64,000 bases of DNA from positions 62,001 through 126,000 of the forward strand of contig NZ_JACWFH010000012.1 of assembly GCF_019749255.1 (NCBI RefSeq), written 5' to 3'. Below the pieces are notes generated by a model that saw only the letters and a list, made by a program, of their open reading frames with translations, made no database searches and was not told the origin of the DNA. Position 1 is the first letter of the stretch. Each line of letters opens with the position of its first letter. Positions 35,589-43,623 of this stretch are shown here, in pieces. This DNA is from Mesobacillus maritimus. GTDB taxonomy: Bacteria; Bacillota; Bacilli; Bacillales; Cytobacillaceae. The position numbers and the translations under genes are program-made.

Positions 35589-35804
35589 ATGGCACAAGCG
35601 ATGTTAAAGAATTCACGCATAACACTTTTGTTTGAAACAGGCATGAATGAGAAGGGAGAACCCATCTTTAAGGGAAAATCTTATGCAAATGTTCGTAAAG
35701 AGGCAACGGCTGACCAGCTCCATCAAGCTGCAACGGCCCTTGCAAGTCTTTGTGCGTACCCAGTAAGCTCTGTGGAACGCACTGACAATCACGACATTAT
35801 TTAA
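35589..35804 (+). CDS. DUF1659 protein, cassette copy 1
   Basis: 71 residues, start MAQAMLKNSRITLLFETG, typical of the DUF1659 family found across Bacillaceae, always next to DUF2922. AAAGGAGGTGA lies 5 nt before the ATG. Function unknown; no membrane segment or cysteines. A close paralogue (about 90% identical) is at 53840-54055. Confidence 0.85.
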   Translation: MAQAMLKNSRITLLFETGMNEKGEPIFKGKSYANVRKEATADQLHQAATALASLCAYPVSSVERTDNHDII

Positions 35805-35836
35805 TCTACTTTTAATGTAGGAAGGAGGTGAATAGA

Positions 35837-36055
35837 ATGGCAAAAACATTGGAATTGCAATTTACGACTGAATTTGGAAGAATCGCTCGCCTTACAGTGG
35901 ATAACCCAATTGAACCTGTAGATTCAGCTGCTGTTAAGCTGGCAATGGAAAGCATTGTGGCGTCAAACGCCTTTTTCTCTAGCTATGGGGATTTGGTTGC
36001 TGTAAGTGGCGCACGCGTTGTTGAACGCAATGTAACGGAATATGAAATTGTGTAA
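35837..36055 (+). CDS. DUF2922 protein, cassette copy 1
   Basis: 72 residues (MAKTLELQFTTEFGR...), DUF2922 family. Strong GGAGGTGA ribosome binding site. It follows the DUF1659 gene by 32 nt, so the two form an operon. A terminator separates it from the small YvrJ gene. Function unknown; a paralogue is at 54090-54308 and a fragment of a third at 42892-42940. Confidence 0.85.
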   Translation: MAKTLELQFTTEFGRIARLTVDNPIEPVDSAAVKLAMESIVASNAFFSSYGDLVAVSGARVVERNVTEYEIV

Positions 36056-36063
36056 TAGCAATA

Positions 36064-36093
36064 AAGCCGGTATCCGCTAGGAACCGGCTTTTC
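36064..36093 (+). terminator. Terminator between DUF2922 and YvrJ genes, copy 1
   Basis: AAGCCGGT/ACCGGCTT stem and TTTT. The same arrangement is conserved in copy 2. Confidence 0.85.
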
Positions 36094-36122
36094 TATTATA
36101 TCTGGGAATGGAGGAAACAGGC

Positions 36123-36266
36123 ATGCAAGAGCTCATCCCACTGATTAGTGAAGTAGGGTTCCCAGTCGTCGTCACATTGTACTTGCTTTACAGAATTGAA
36201 GCTAAGCTTGACAATGTCGTAGCGTCAATCCAGAGCCTGCCCGAGCGAATGAAAGAACGGGCTTGA
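36123..36266 (+). CDS. yvrJ: YvrJ-family small membrane protein, cassette copy 1
   Basis: 47 residues: MQELIPLISEVGFPVVVTLY, continuing LLYRIEAKLD and NVVASIQSLPERM. One membrane helix followed by a short amphipathic cytoplasmic tail, as in the YvrJ family, resembling small holin-like/BhlA-type proteins. GGAGGAAACAGGC precedes the ATG. It accompanies DUF1659 and DUF2922 in many Bacillaceae; function unknown. Confidence 0.8.
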   Translation: MQELIPLISEVGFPVVVTLYLLYRIEAKLDNVVASIQSLPERMKERA

Positions 36267-36273
36267 TGTTGTT

Positions 36274-36305
36274 AAGGGACATGGGTGTATTCCGGGTCCC
36301 TTTCC
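36274..36305 (+). terminator. Terminator of cassette copy 1
   Basis: AAGGGAC...GTCCCTTT after the YvrJ stop; the arms changed together in copy 2, where the stem is AAGGGACACG/CGTGTCCCTT. Confidence 0.8.
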
Positions 36306-36875
36306 CTCTTAATCTTCCTTATCCTATCTTTACTCCTAGGTTTCGTAAGCTATAAGTATCACTCTACTAACAAATCACTACAATTCCTTAGATTCTAGTC
36401 ATCCCCTTTCGGCTGGGACAATGAACCTCTTACCTTATCCCAGACGCACTTTACTCCCCCCTTAGAGGACCACAATGGAAATAAACATTCCTATCCCTCC
36501 AGTATTTTTTTATGAGGGGTTAAATGCAGACTAAGTCATTCGTAACGGTATTTAGGACCTCTGTTTTTCTCGTTTCTCAACAAAATGATTCACGCATGAA
36601 TTAGTAAAAGCAAATTCCTGGCCGTTACAAAAAACCTGAGTTCATAAACAAGGTCTCAGGTTTTAATTATTATCATGTTGTTTGTTGTTGGAACCGATAA
36701 GACCTGTTTTTGTTCCAATATAATTTCCCGTGCACGCCCAGAAACCAACAAATCAAATGTTAGAAAAACAGACTTAAGATTCAACCTAATTGGAAATTAT
36801 CTGGATGGTGCCTGGCACCCCATTCTCGTTAACCCTTGGTTGTAATCTACATACAATGCAGTAATTTAGATATGT
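36306..36875. other. Intergenic region with degenerate type A repeat and orphan terminator
   Basis: 36306-36443 is still homologous to the region after cassette 2, including CTGGGACAATGAACCT...ATCCCAG (36413-36443). AAAACCTGAG...CTCAGGTTTT (36629-36667) is a terminator-like hairpin with no nearby gene. GGTGCCTGGCACC (36808-36820) is a further palindrome. No gene seen. Confidence 0.5.
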
Positions 36876-36890
36876 AAAGAGAGGGTTGTT

Positions 36891-37679
36891 ATGTATCACA
36901 GAAGAGAAACATACAAAATTCTCCCTGAAAAGGTAGAGGAGTTTCAACAATTCTTCGAGAAATTCCTCCTGCCGGTTCAGGTTAAAAACGGGGCCAAATT
37001 AGTTGGCAAGTGGCTAACGGAGTCAGAGGAGATTATGGTGATCTGGGAATATCCAAGCCCGGAGGAATATCAAAAAATACTGCAGCGAGTCCATAAGGAT
37101 GAAATAATGAAGAAAATGCAGGAGCAAGTACATCGCTTTGGAAAACCATTTTTACAATCCTTCGAGGATGATTTAACTGCGCTAGGAGATAACGAAACTT
37201 CAAAACAAAACGTCACAGTTAGTGGTTTTATTACCAATGAAGTAGGAGAGGTCCTTTTAGTTCGAACCTATTGGAGAAATGATACATGGGAGCTTCCTGG
37301 AGGGGGAGTAGAAGATGGTGAAACGCTTGACCAAGCATTATGCCGCGAAATTAAAGAAGAAACTGGGATTATGGTGAGGCTATCCGGCATTACAGGTGTT
37401 TATTCAAACGGAAAGACCATCGCCATTGTTTTTCGAGGGACAATGATGGGCGGGAAACTTACGACCTCGGAAGAAACCCAAGATGTACGATTCGTTCGCC
37501 TCAACCCTAGTAATGTTTCTACCTACATTAAAAGAGGGAAATTCATTCCTAGGGTATTGGATGGATTGAAAGGAAAATGCATTCCATACGAAGCCTTTCA
37601 AGTTCGACCTTACAAGCTAGTGAAAAGATATGATGAGGATGTTGAAAAGAAGAGAGATGAACTAGAGAATGAACATTAA
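36891..37679 (+). CDS. NIPSNAP-like/Nudix hydrolase fusion
   Basis: 262 residues. Residues 1-95 resemble an NIPSNAP/dimeric alpha-beta barrel domain (MYHRRETYKILPEKVEEFQQ). Residues about 105-240 are a Nudix domain with a complete Nudix box GGVEDGETLDQALCREIKEE followed by TG. Nudix enzymes hydrolyse nucleoside diphosphate derivatives using Mg2+; the substrate is not predictable. GAGAGGG lies 6 nt upstream. The fusion is uncommon but seen in Bacillus. Monocistronic, with a terminator right after the stop. Confidence 0.87.
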   Translation: MYHRRETYKILPEKVEEFQQFFEKFLLPVQVKNGAKLVGKWLTESEEIMVIWEYPSPEEYQKILQRVHKDEIMKKMQEQVHRFGKPFLQSFEDDLTALGDNETSKQNVTVSGFITNEVGEVLLVRTYWRNDTWELPGGGVEDGETLDQALCREIKEETGIMVRLSGITGVYSNGKTIAIVFRGTMMGGKLTTSEETQDVRFVRLNPSNVSTYIKRGKFIPRVLDGLKGKCIPYEAFQVRPYKLVKRYDEDVEKKRDELENEH

Positions 37680-37720
37680 GTAAAAGGGCTGGGTTCCTTG
37701 TCCAAAGGGATCCCTTTTAC
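37680..37720 (+). terminator. Terminator of the Nudix gene
   Basis: GTAAAAGGG near 37681 pairs with CCCTTTTAC near 37712. Confidence 0.65.
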
Positions 37721-37750
37721 CACTAATAAACTCCGTGAAAATGTTGATCA

Positions 37751-37777
37751 GGGACAAGGCCAGTCCCTGCGTCCCTC
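37751..37777. repeat. Short palindromic intergenic repeat, type A (degenerate)
   Basis: GGGACAAGGCCAGTCCCTGC then GTCCC. Confidence 0.6.
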
Positions 37778-37803
37778 TGGTATTCGATTGACCAAACTGA
37801 AAA

Positions 37804-37835
37804 CAAAAAAGAGCTGCTTTAAACAGCTCTTTTAA
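37804..37835 (-). terminator. Terminator of the secreted nucleosidase gene
   Basis: AAAAGAGCTG-CTTTAAA-CAGCTCTTTT; the minus strand gives CAGCTCTTTTTTG. Confidence 0.9.
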
Positions 37836-37845
37836 CGGTGAAGAA

Positions 37846-38709
37846 TTACTTTTTGTTCGTAATCTGTGATATATACTGTTTCACTACTTCGTACACATAA
37901 TCTTGGTTTGCTGCTGCCGTATCTGGGTTATATTGACCGCCATTCGTTTTATTATTAGATAGAATTCTAATCACCAATGAAGGTACCTCATACTGTGTAG
38001 CGATTTGGGCAGCTGATGCGCCTTCCATTTCTTCTACGGATGTACCATATTTCTCATGGAACCAATTAATACGATCAACTTCATTATTCCAAAGGTCTGC
38101 AGAACCGATGGTACCCTCGACGATTTTCCCCTTCGTGTACTTATCCTTTACTGCATGAGCAGCTGCAAGTAACTCTTTGTCGCCTTCGTAGTAACGGATT
38201 TTTTCCGCATCAGGATCTTCCCCGGCACTTCCCTCGGAAGCCATTAAATCCATTGGAATCCAATTCGTTGGTTCGATTCCTTCATTTTCACCCAAACTCC
38301 CTGTTTTCAATGAACCGATGTTTGTTACCTTTTTCCCTAAAACAATATCAAACACGTTCAAACTTGGGTCATGTCCGCCAGAAGTTCCTTGGTTGATGAT
38401 GGCAATTGGGTCATATTTTTCAATCGCTAAAGCAGTCGCTGCCGCTGTATTTTCCATTCCCTTACCTGTCTTTACCACGATAACTGGATAATTATTTACC
38501 TTCCCTTTATAAAAGACAAATGTTCCTGACTTTTCCACTTTCACTTTGTCTAATCTTTCAGCAAAGTTTTCCGCCTCGATTGGCATTGGACCTTGAATAA
38601 TGATTGGCCTCTGTGCACTTTCGACTTCTGTTTCCATTTGAGAATTAGCACTGCAACCTGAAAGCAACAATACAGCAATCGCTGCAAATGCAATGAACTT
38701 TTTCAACAT
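37846..38709 (-). CDS. Secreted MTA/SAH nucleosidase-family lipoprotein
   Basis: 287 residues. Lipoprotein signal with lipobox LLLSGC, then a PNP/UDP phosphorylase-type fold: INQGTSGGHDPSLNVFDIVLG, VEEMEGASAAQIA and VIRILSNN, the signature regions of MTA/SAH nucleosidases. The enzyme would cleave purine nucleosides or methylthioadenosine on the outer side of the membrane, supplying bases for uptake. AAAGGAGAG precedes the ATG. A guanine-type purine riboswitch with terminator lies upstream, which fits a salvage role. The family is normally cytoplasmic, so surface location is notable. Confidence 0.9.
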   Translation of the reverse strand: MLKKFIAFAAIAVLLLSGCSANSQMETEVESAQRPIIIQGPMPIEAENFAERLDKVKVEKSGTFVFYKGKVNNYPVIVVKTGKGMENTAAATALAIEKYDPIAIINQGTSGGHDPSLNVFDIVLGKKVTNIGSLKTGSLGENEGIEPTNWIPMDLMASEGSAGEDPDAEKIRYYEGDKELLAAAHAVKDKYTKGKIVEGTIGSADLWNNEVDRINWFHEKYGTSVEEMEGASAAQIATQYEVPSLVIRILSNNKTNGGQYNPDTAAANQDYVYEVVKQYISQITNKK

Positions 38710-38763
38710 AAAAATCTCTCCTTTTTAAATGTGTTTGTTACACTCGGAGAATTTGGCCAAAAC

Positions 38764-38903
38764 AAAAAGGTTTAGACAGGTACCCCTCTAAACCTACGAA
38801 AGTCAAAGTATAGCAAATAAGCCTTATACTTTAACTCGTAGTCTAGTTCTTTCAGTGGGAACCAGGTAGAAACGCTCAGACCATATTACCGAGCATATAC
38901 GAG
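38764..38903 (-). ncRNA. Purine riboswitch (guanine type) with antiterminator/terminator
   Basis: Aptamer on the minus strand at 38903-38835: CTCGTATATGCTCGGTAATA, TGGTCTGAGCGTTTCTACC, TGGTTCCCACTGAAAGAACT, AGACTACGAG. These match the purine riboswitch, including the closing GACTACG where C (not T) at the ligand position indicates guanine. Downstream, CTACGA...TCGTAG with AAAGTATA/TATACTTT can form an antiterminator that competes with P1. GGTTTAGA-N10-TCTAAACC plus TTTTTGTTTT (38794-38761) is the terminator. Confidence 0.92.
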
Positions 38904-39155
38904 TCGTGCTATTTAATTTAATTACTATGCAAATATAACAAACTTGAAATGAAATATCAATAATTATATGAACGTTTATTTTAATAACCACCATATTATT
39001 CGTGTTTTGTATTAAAAATCATGAAATAACGGGTGTAACTTCCGTAAAATTAAACAAAATACCAAAATACACAGAAACAGATTTATTGTCCGAAAATTAT
39101 CGATGAAGCACGGATGATGTGGACGAATCTGGGATAAGATGCCAAGTTCCTTGTT
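38904..39155. other. Intergenic region, no recognised feature
   Basis: AT-rich; the promoter for the riboswitch RNA should be near 38920-38960. Otherwise nothing seen. Confidence 0.3.
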
Positions 39156-39159
39156 CTAT

Positions 39160-39600
39160 TTGCAGTTTTCCCACTTCTATTTGCAGAATTCCTTTGTCTA
39201 TTTGCACACTCAGCACTTCTATTTGCACTTTTCCAGGTTCTATTTGTACTTCTTTTTTCTATTTAACGACTTCTCACTTCTATTTGCAGAATTCCCCTGT
39301 CTATTTGCACATTCAGCACGTCTATTTGCACTTTTTCAGGATCTATTTGCACTTCTCTTTCTATTTAACGACTTCTCACCTCTATTTGCAGAATTCCCCT
39401 GTCTATTTGCACATTCAGCACTTCAATTTGCACTTTTTCAGGATCTATTTGCACTTCTCTTTCTATTTAACGACTTCTCACCTCTATTTGCAGAATTCCC
39501 CTGTCTATTTGCACATTCAGCACTTCTATTTGCAATTTACCAGGTTCTATTTACACTTCACTATCTATTCAAAGACTCTTCCTTCTATCCTACCTATCTA
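39160..39600 (-). repeat. Phased 21-bp repeat array with five-unit super-repeat
   Basis: About twenty units, most exactly 21 bp, share CTATTTGCA (TGCAAATAG on the minus strand) followed by 12 variable bases. Every fifth unit is CTATTTAACGACTTCTCAC, and the whole five-unit block (about 102 bp) repeats about four times. The long frames through it (HFYLQNSPVYLH-like) arise only because 21 is divisible by three. Confidence 0.85.
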
Positions 39601-39700
39601 AGTTAAATGGAGGCAACGTATCACAAATGTGGATTGATTTCTAATCACGAATATAGGGACGATCCATTCCGGACCGCCCCTGATCTTCTATGAATCTACT

Positions 39701-39727
39701 GGGACATGGTGCCTGTCCCCTTGTCCC
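39701..39727. repeat. Short palindromic intergenic repeat, type A
   Basis: GGGACATGGTGCCTGTCCCC then TTGTCCC. It touches the ArsA-like stop codon. Confidence 0.8.
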
Positions 39728-40648
39728 TCATAAATACTTTGCGTATTGCTCTAGTAGCTGAACGGAATGGATATCGGTGGGAAATAATGGGATGTAATGT
39801 TTTTGTTGGGTCGGAAACTTCTGTTCAATCCAAGCTAGGTACCCTCTCTCGTTTTCTTTGCGTTTCTGCCAGAACACCCCATCGACTTCGTCAGAAAGAA
39901 CTTTATTGATAATTAGTGTATCGACCGCTAACTCATGTTTCTTCAACATATCAATGGCCTTTGATGTTTCAATGATTGGGAGCCGTTCGGGATTGAGGAC
40001 AAAGATAAAGCCTGTCTGCTTTTCGTCTAATAAAATTTCCCGGACAGCAGCGAAGCGTGACTTTCGAGTTTGGAGTACTTGATAAATCGGATCATCAATC
40101 GGCTCGCCATCGTTCAACAATTGAGTATAGTTTTCATTTCGTTTCTTCCGTCTTTCAAGCATCCCGTCAATCCAGACCCCCATAATTTCTGGAAGTGTTA
40201 AGAGCCTAATTGTATGACCGGTCGGGGCTGTATCAAAAACGATGCAATCATACCGCTCACGCTCATCAAGAATTAACGAAACGATGCGGTCGAACATTGC
40301 CGCTTCCTCCGCACCTGGTGAAGAGCTGGCGGCATCAATTTGCCTGTTCACTTCCTGCTGCATTTGCGCACTTACGACCCCTTTAATGTTTTCTTTGACA
40401 TTATTAATATAGTTCCTTGACTCAATCGAAGGATCAATTTCAATTGCATCCAAATTCGGGCGCACTTCAACTGCTTTATTTTTTAAAGGCTGGTGAAAAA
40501 GATCGCCAACATTATGAGCGGGGTCCGTCGAAACAAGCAATGTCTTCTTGCTGTTCTGGGCTAACGTTAGAGCAATCGCCGCTGCACTTGTTGACTTCCC
40601 GACACCACCTTTTCCACCGACAAATAGTACGTTTTTCTGGTCTATCAT
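39728..40648 (-). CDS. ArsA/GET3-family ATPase
   Basis: 306 residues, full length for a single-domain ArsA/TRC40-type ATPase. Deviant Walker A GGKGGVGKST at residue 10, switch I STDPAHN, DTAPTGHT switch II and a C-terminal NKVLSDE region. The family uses ATP to move anions or tail-anchored proteins. No arsenic genes are nearby. Instead it follows a small CC-terminal protein and the CstA transporter, a neighbourhood known in Bacillaceae, so a role with the carbon-starvation transporter is likely (inference). AAAGGAG lies 8 nt before the ATG. Confidence 0.9.
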   Translation of the reverse strand: MIDQKNVLFVGGKGGVGKSTSAAAIALTLAQNSKKTLLVSTDPAHNVGDLFHQPLKNKAVEVRPNLDAIEIDPSIESRNYINNVKENIKGVVSAQMQQEVNRQIDAASSSPGAEEAAMFDRIVSLILDERERYDCIVFDTAPTGHTIRLLTLPEIMGVWIDGMLERRKKRNENYTQLLNDGEPIDDPIYQVLQTRKSRFAAVREILLDEKQTGFIFVLNPERLPIIETSKAIDMLKKHELAVDTLIINKVLSDEVDGVFWQKRKENERGYLAWIEQKFPTQQKHYIPLFPTDIHSVQLLEQYAKYL

Positions 40649-40671
40649 GATCAGTACTCCTTTTCTATCAG

Positions 40672-40935
40672 CTAACAACAACGAAATCCAGTTAATGGCG
40701 ATTTATCCATCCCCATACGCAAATGCCACTCATGAAATTTTTCAAGCATGTATGGATAAAGCTCTAATGTGTAGTAGTACGCTGGATTCGGCAGTCCTAG
40801 CGTCTCTGACAAACAGAGAAACAAAAACAAATCATCTTCATCACGCAATTCACGGGCAATCTCAGTTCGATGGTTGACCGAGATGATTTCTTCATAAAGC
40901 TGAATCAATTTTTTAAAGCTAAATTTTTCGTTCAT
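40672..40935 (-). CDS. Small protein ending in Cys-Cys (cory-CC-star family)
   Basis: 87 residues, helical, ending GFRCC directly at the stop codon. The terminal pair of cysteines and the position between cstA and an ArsA-like ATPase are the hallmarks of the cory-CC-star family. The ArsA-like start follows 23 nt downstream. Role unknown; the exposed CC tail could bind metal or be modified. GGGGAAGGG precedes the ATG. Confidence 0.8.
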   Translation of the reverse strand: MNEKFSFKKLIQLYEEIISVNHRTEIARELRDEDDLFLFLCLSETLGLPNPAYYYTLELYPYMLEKFHEWHLRMGMDKSPLTGFRCC

Positions 40936-40959
40936 AACCCTTCCCCACTTTTATAAAAG

Positions 40960-40995
40960 GAAAAAGGAAACCTAGCTCTAACTAGGTTCCTTCTA
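40960..40995 (-). terminator. Terminator between cstA and the CC-star gene
   Basis: Minus strand GGAACCTAG-TTAGAG-CTAGGTTTCC then TTTTTCC. Probably leaky, because the next gene has no evident promoter of its own. Confidence 0.8.
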
Positions 40996-41000
40996 TACCT

Positions 41001-42731
41001 TTATTTATTGAGATTACTTCGTTTTGATAATTCCAACATCGCCGTCAATGTAATCCAGAGTGCAAACACGAGAATGATTGCACCGAAGACAAACAGCAGC
41101 AAGTTCATATCTGTCGCCCCGAGACCAGACCATTCAAAGACAACCTGTTGGATCATTGCCCAAACCGTCATGACGAGTAAAAAGACCATTGGCACAAACG
41201 TCACTAAATAGTTTCGACCAAGTCGCTTTAGCCAAATGGAGATGAGCATTAAACTGATGGCTGCAAGCAGCTGGTTGGCGGTACCGAACAATGGCCATAA
41301 CAGATAGCCACCAGAACCAAATCCGTTTGGCCCCTTTGGCAACAACACTAACGCGGCACTTGCGATAACCGCAAAGCTAGTCGCAGCGTGTGGTTTCGTT
41401 AATGGTTTAAAATTATACTCATCTGCCAGCTCCGTGATGATATAACGCATTAACCGGACCGACGAATCCAAAGTCGTAGCGGCAAAGCTGACGACGATAA
41501 CCGAAATAATCGTCATCGCGATATCTGCCGGAATACCAATTCCCGAAGCAAGGTTTGCTCCTCCGTTAATAAAATTCCCTAGGCCGCCGCCGTTTGCAGC
41601 ACTGAAACTTGAGTAAGCTGCGGAAAAATCACCGGCATTTGCAAACAAGGTGACAACCGCAATGATCGAAATCAGCGCAAGGAATCCTTCCCCGACAGCA
41701 CCAAGATAGCCGACAAACCGCGCATCGGTTTCTTTATTTAATTGTTTCGAAGACGTTCCCGATGACACGAGACCATGAAAACCGGAGATGGCCCCACAAG
41801 CAATCGTAATAAAGAGCAATGGGAACCAAGACTTATCCGTCGCCGCCGGATTGATCGCCGGCGCGGTTACATCTGGATTTAAAAACAATAAACCCAAATA
41901 CATAATTCCTAATCCCACAACAAGTTGGTGAGAGTTGATAAAGTCACGCGGCTGAAGCAATTTCCATACAGGCAAGGTCGAAGCGATGTAACAATAAACC
42001 ATGAGAATGATAATCCAGACGAAGAAGGCCATGGATACACCATTCAGCCCAAATAATGTAACCGCTTCCTCTCCACCGAAATAAGAAACCAAGTCAATTT
42101 GCAAGGCAGGGACTCGGCTTGTGACGATGGCAGCTAGGTACATGACAGCCAAGGCAATCAGTGACGGAATAAGCATTTTCTTTTGCCTTTTATAGACGGC
42201 ATACCCTATCCAAACGGCCAATGGGATTTGAATAAAAACCGGAATGACACTGGCTGGGAATTTTACAAATAGATTGGAGATTACCCAGGCAAAGACTGCA
42301 TTCACCATGAGGACAAGAATCAAGATGATAAATAAAAATAAGATCTTTGCCCGCTTGCCAATAAGCTTATGCGCGAGCGTTCCAACAGACTGACCTTTGT
42401 TTCTTACCGATAAGACAAGGGTGCCAAAGTCATGAACCCCGGCAGCAAACACCGTACCGAGCACGACCCACAGTAGTGCAGGCAGCCAGCCCCAATAGAC
42501 AGCAATCGCTGGTCCAACAATCGGCGCAGCTCCAGCAACCGATGTAAAATGGTGACCCCATAAGACGATTTTATTTGTAGGAACAAAATCAACATCATCA
42601 CGGAATTCATGTGCAGGCGTCACATAGTTTGGGTCAAGCCGATAAATCTTCTCTGCGACAAACTTTGAATAATAACGATATCCTAATATAAAAACAACTG
42701 TACCAATTACCGCCAACCAAATGGCAGACAT
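41001..42731 (-). CDS. cstA: CstA-family carbon starvation/pyruvate-peptide transporter
   Basis: 576 residues with about fifteen membrane helices. Conserved CstA segments: YRYYSKFVAEKIYRLDPNYV, TPAHEF, WGHHFTSVAGAAPIVGPAIA, HDFGTLVLSVRNKGQSVG, SGTSSKQL and ATTLDSSVRLMRYI. Family members import pyruvate or peptides when preferred carbon is scarce. The length matches the shorter Gram-positive CstA type (about 580-600 residues). The leftward neighbours are the CC-star protein and ArsA-like ATPase. GGAGGGGATTGGA precedes the ATG. Confidence 0.95.
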   Translation of the reverse strand: MSAIWLAVIGTVVFILGYRYYSKFVAEKIYRLDPNYVTPAHEFRDDVDFVPTNKIVLWGHHFTSVAGAAPIVGPAIAVYWGWLPALLWVVLGTVFAAGVHDFGTLVLSVRNKGQSVGTLAHKLIGKRAKILFLFIILILVLMVNAVFAWVISNLFVKFPASVIPVFIQIPLAVWIGYAVYKRQKKMLIPSLIALAVMYLAAIVTSRVPALQIDLVSYFGGEEAVTLFGLNGVSMAFFVWIIILMVYCYIASTLPVWKLLQPRDFINSHQLVVGLGIMYLGLLFLNPDVTAPAINPAATDKSWFPLLFITIACGAISGFHGLVSSGTSSKQLNKETDARFVGYLGAVGEGFLALISIIAVVTLFANAGDFSAAYSSFSAANGGGLGNFINGGANLASGIGIPADIAMTIISVIVVSFAATTLDSSVRLMRYIITELADEYNFKPLTKPHAATSFAVIASAALVLLPKGPNGFGSGGYLLWPLFGTANQLLAAISLMLISIWLKRLGRNYLVTFVPMVFLLVMTVWAMIQQVVFEWSGLGATDMNLLLFVFGAIILVFALWITLTAMLELSKRSNLNK

Positions 42732-42891
42732 TCCAATCCCCTCCTATTCTTGATGTTTCTGTAGACAGGTGGTTTATGTGGAGCTATTAGTATGTATACT
42801 AGCCGTTGTATTGAATTAGAATATTCAGTTAATTTAACTTACTTTTTTCATTACACATCGTACGCTTACATGGGTCCTTTCCTATATATTC

Positions 42892-42940
42892 AGTAAAGAA
42901 CCCAATCGAACCTGTCGATTCAGCATCTGTTAAGTTAGCT
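42892..42940 (+). pseudogene. Fragment of a third DUF2922 gene
   Basis: Sixteen codons (VKNPIEPVDSASVKLA) match DUF2922 residues 20-35 encoded at 35837 and 54090. The flanking sequence is unrelated. The fragment ends where repeat array 2 begins, so the array or its insertion appears to have replaced the rest of the gene. Confidence 0.7.
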
Positions 42941-42944
42941 TGTT

Positions 42945-43195
42945 TCTTGATGATTCCTAACTAGATTTCGGCTTCATTGGTTCTATGAGGCGGGTTTCTT
43001 AGTAATTGCTAGCTAGATTTAAGCTTCATCTGCCTTATGAAGCTAGTTTCTTGTTGATTCCTAACTAGATTTCGACTTCATCGGTTCTATGAAGCGGGTT
43101 TCTTTCCGATTGCTAGCCAGATTTCGGCTTCATCCGCATTATGAAGAAGGTTTCTTGGCAATTCCTAACTAGATTTCGGCTTCATCCACCCTAGC
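42945..43195 (+). repeat. Tandem array of five 52-bp hairpin repeats (array 2)
   Basis: Five units, plus-strand consensus GATTCCTAACTAGATTTCGG, then GCTTCAT-N7-ATGAAGC, then GGGTTTCTTG. It is the same family as 10305-10858 in opposite orientation. The hairpin arms are kept while the loop varies. Confidence 0.85.
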
Positions 43196-43445
43196 AAGCC
43201 CCTCCGTCAATTTTCACCTTCTTAAGCACTACATATCGGTCTTCATATTTGATTTGTTTTCAGTCATCTCGAAACAGTCCCTATGTTCCCAAAAAACTTT
43301 CCCTCCCCCCTGTCCTCTTTCCAACTTTCTTCTATATAGAGTGAGTAACATTGGGTACGACCAGGTATATGCAGCAAGAAAGCAAAGGAAGCATTTCCAA
43401 TGAGTGGAAATGGTCGACAAGGACATAAATTTCCTTCATAGAACG
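43196..43445. other. Intergenic region with cassette-promoter-like remnant
   Basis: TTCTATATAGAGTGAGTAAC (43330-43349) resembles the CTATATAAAGAGTGAAAGG leader of the DUF1659 cassettes, perhaps the start of the decayed third cassette. No gene seen. Confidence 0.4.
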
Positions 43446-43468
43446 AAAAAAGGACCCCTTAAGGTCCA
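43446..43468 (-). terminator. Terminator of sinI
   Basis: Minus strand GGACCTTAAGGGGTCC followed by TTTTTT; 5 nt after the sinI stop codon. Confidence 0.9.
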
Positions 43469-43472
43469 ATTA

Positions 43473-43592
43473 TCATTGATTAAGGAAAGCTCTGATATCC
43501 TCAATAGGAATTCCTAGGTCTAAAGCCTCTTTGATGAGTTCCACCCATTCAAGGTCTAGGGTTAATTCCTGTTCTGACACTGCTGTAACCAT
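43473..43592 (-). CDS. sinI: SinI-family anti-repressor
   Basis: 39 residues. The core LTLDLEWVELIKEALDLGIP then IEDIRAFLNQ matches SinI (LDQEWVELMVEAKEANISPE followed by EIRKYL in Bacillus subtilis), including the helix-loop-helix that pairs with SinR. The protein lacks the SinI C-terminal tail, as many paralogues do. AGGAGG lies 5 nt before the ATG at 43592 (an adjacent ATG at 43595 is too close). The gene is monocistronic between a c-di-GMP-I riboswitch and its own terminator. It should titrate a SinR-type repressor and so release matrix genes. The SinR-like protein in this window lacks the usual SinI-binding domain, so the partner may be another SinR. Confidence 0.88.
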   Translation of the reverse strand: MVTAVSEQELTLDLEWVELIKEALDLGIPIEDIRAFLNQ

Positions 43593-43597
43593 CATAA

Positions 43598-43623
43598 CCT
43601 CCTAAAATATGTACTATTTTAGG
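43598..43623 (-). promoter_or_regulatory. Hairpin that can mask the sinI ribosome binding site
   Basis: Minus strand CCTAAAAT (43623-43616) and ATTTTAGG (43608-43601) form a perfect 8-bp stem that takes in the first AGG of the Shine-Dalgarno. Its 5' arm begins in the last bases of riboswitch helix P1, so the two cannot form together. Confidence 0.6.

Noticed and set aside
39119-39606. Open frames of 155-160 codons in the 21-bp repeat block
   Set aside because: Unit length divisible by three keeps frames open; two plus-strand frames overlap with equally repetitive products and neither has a start signal.
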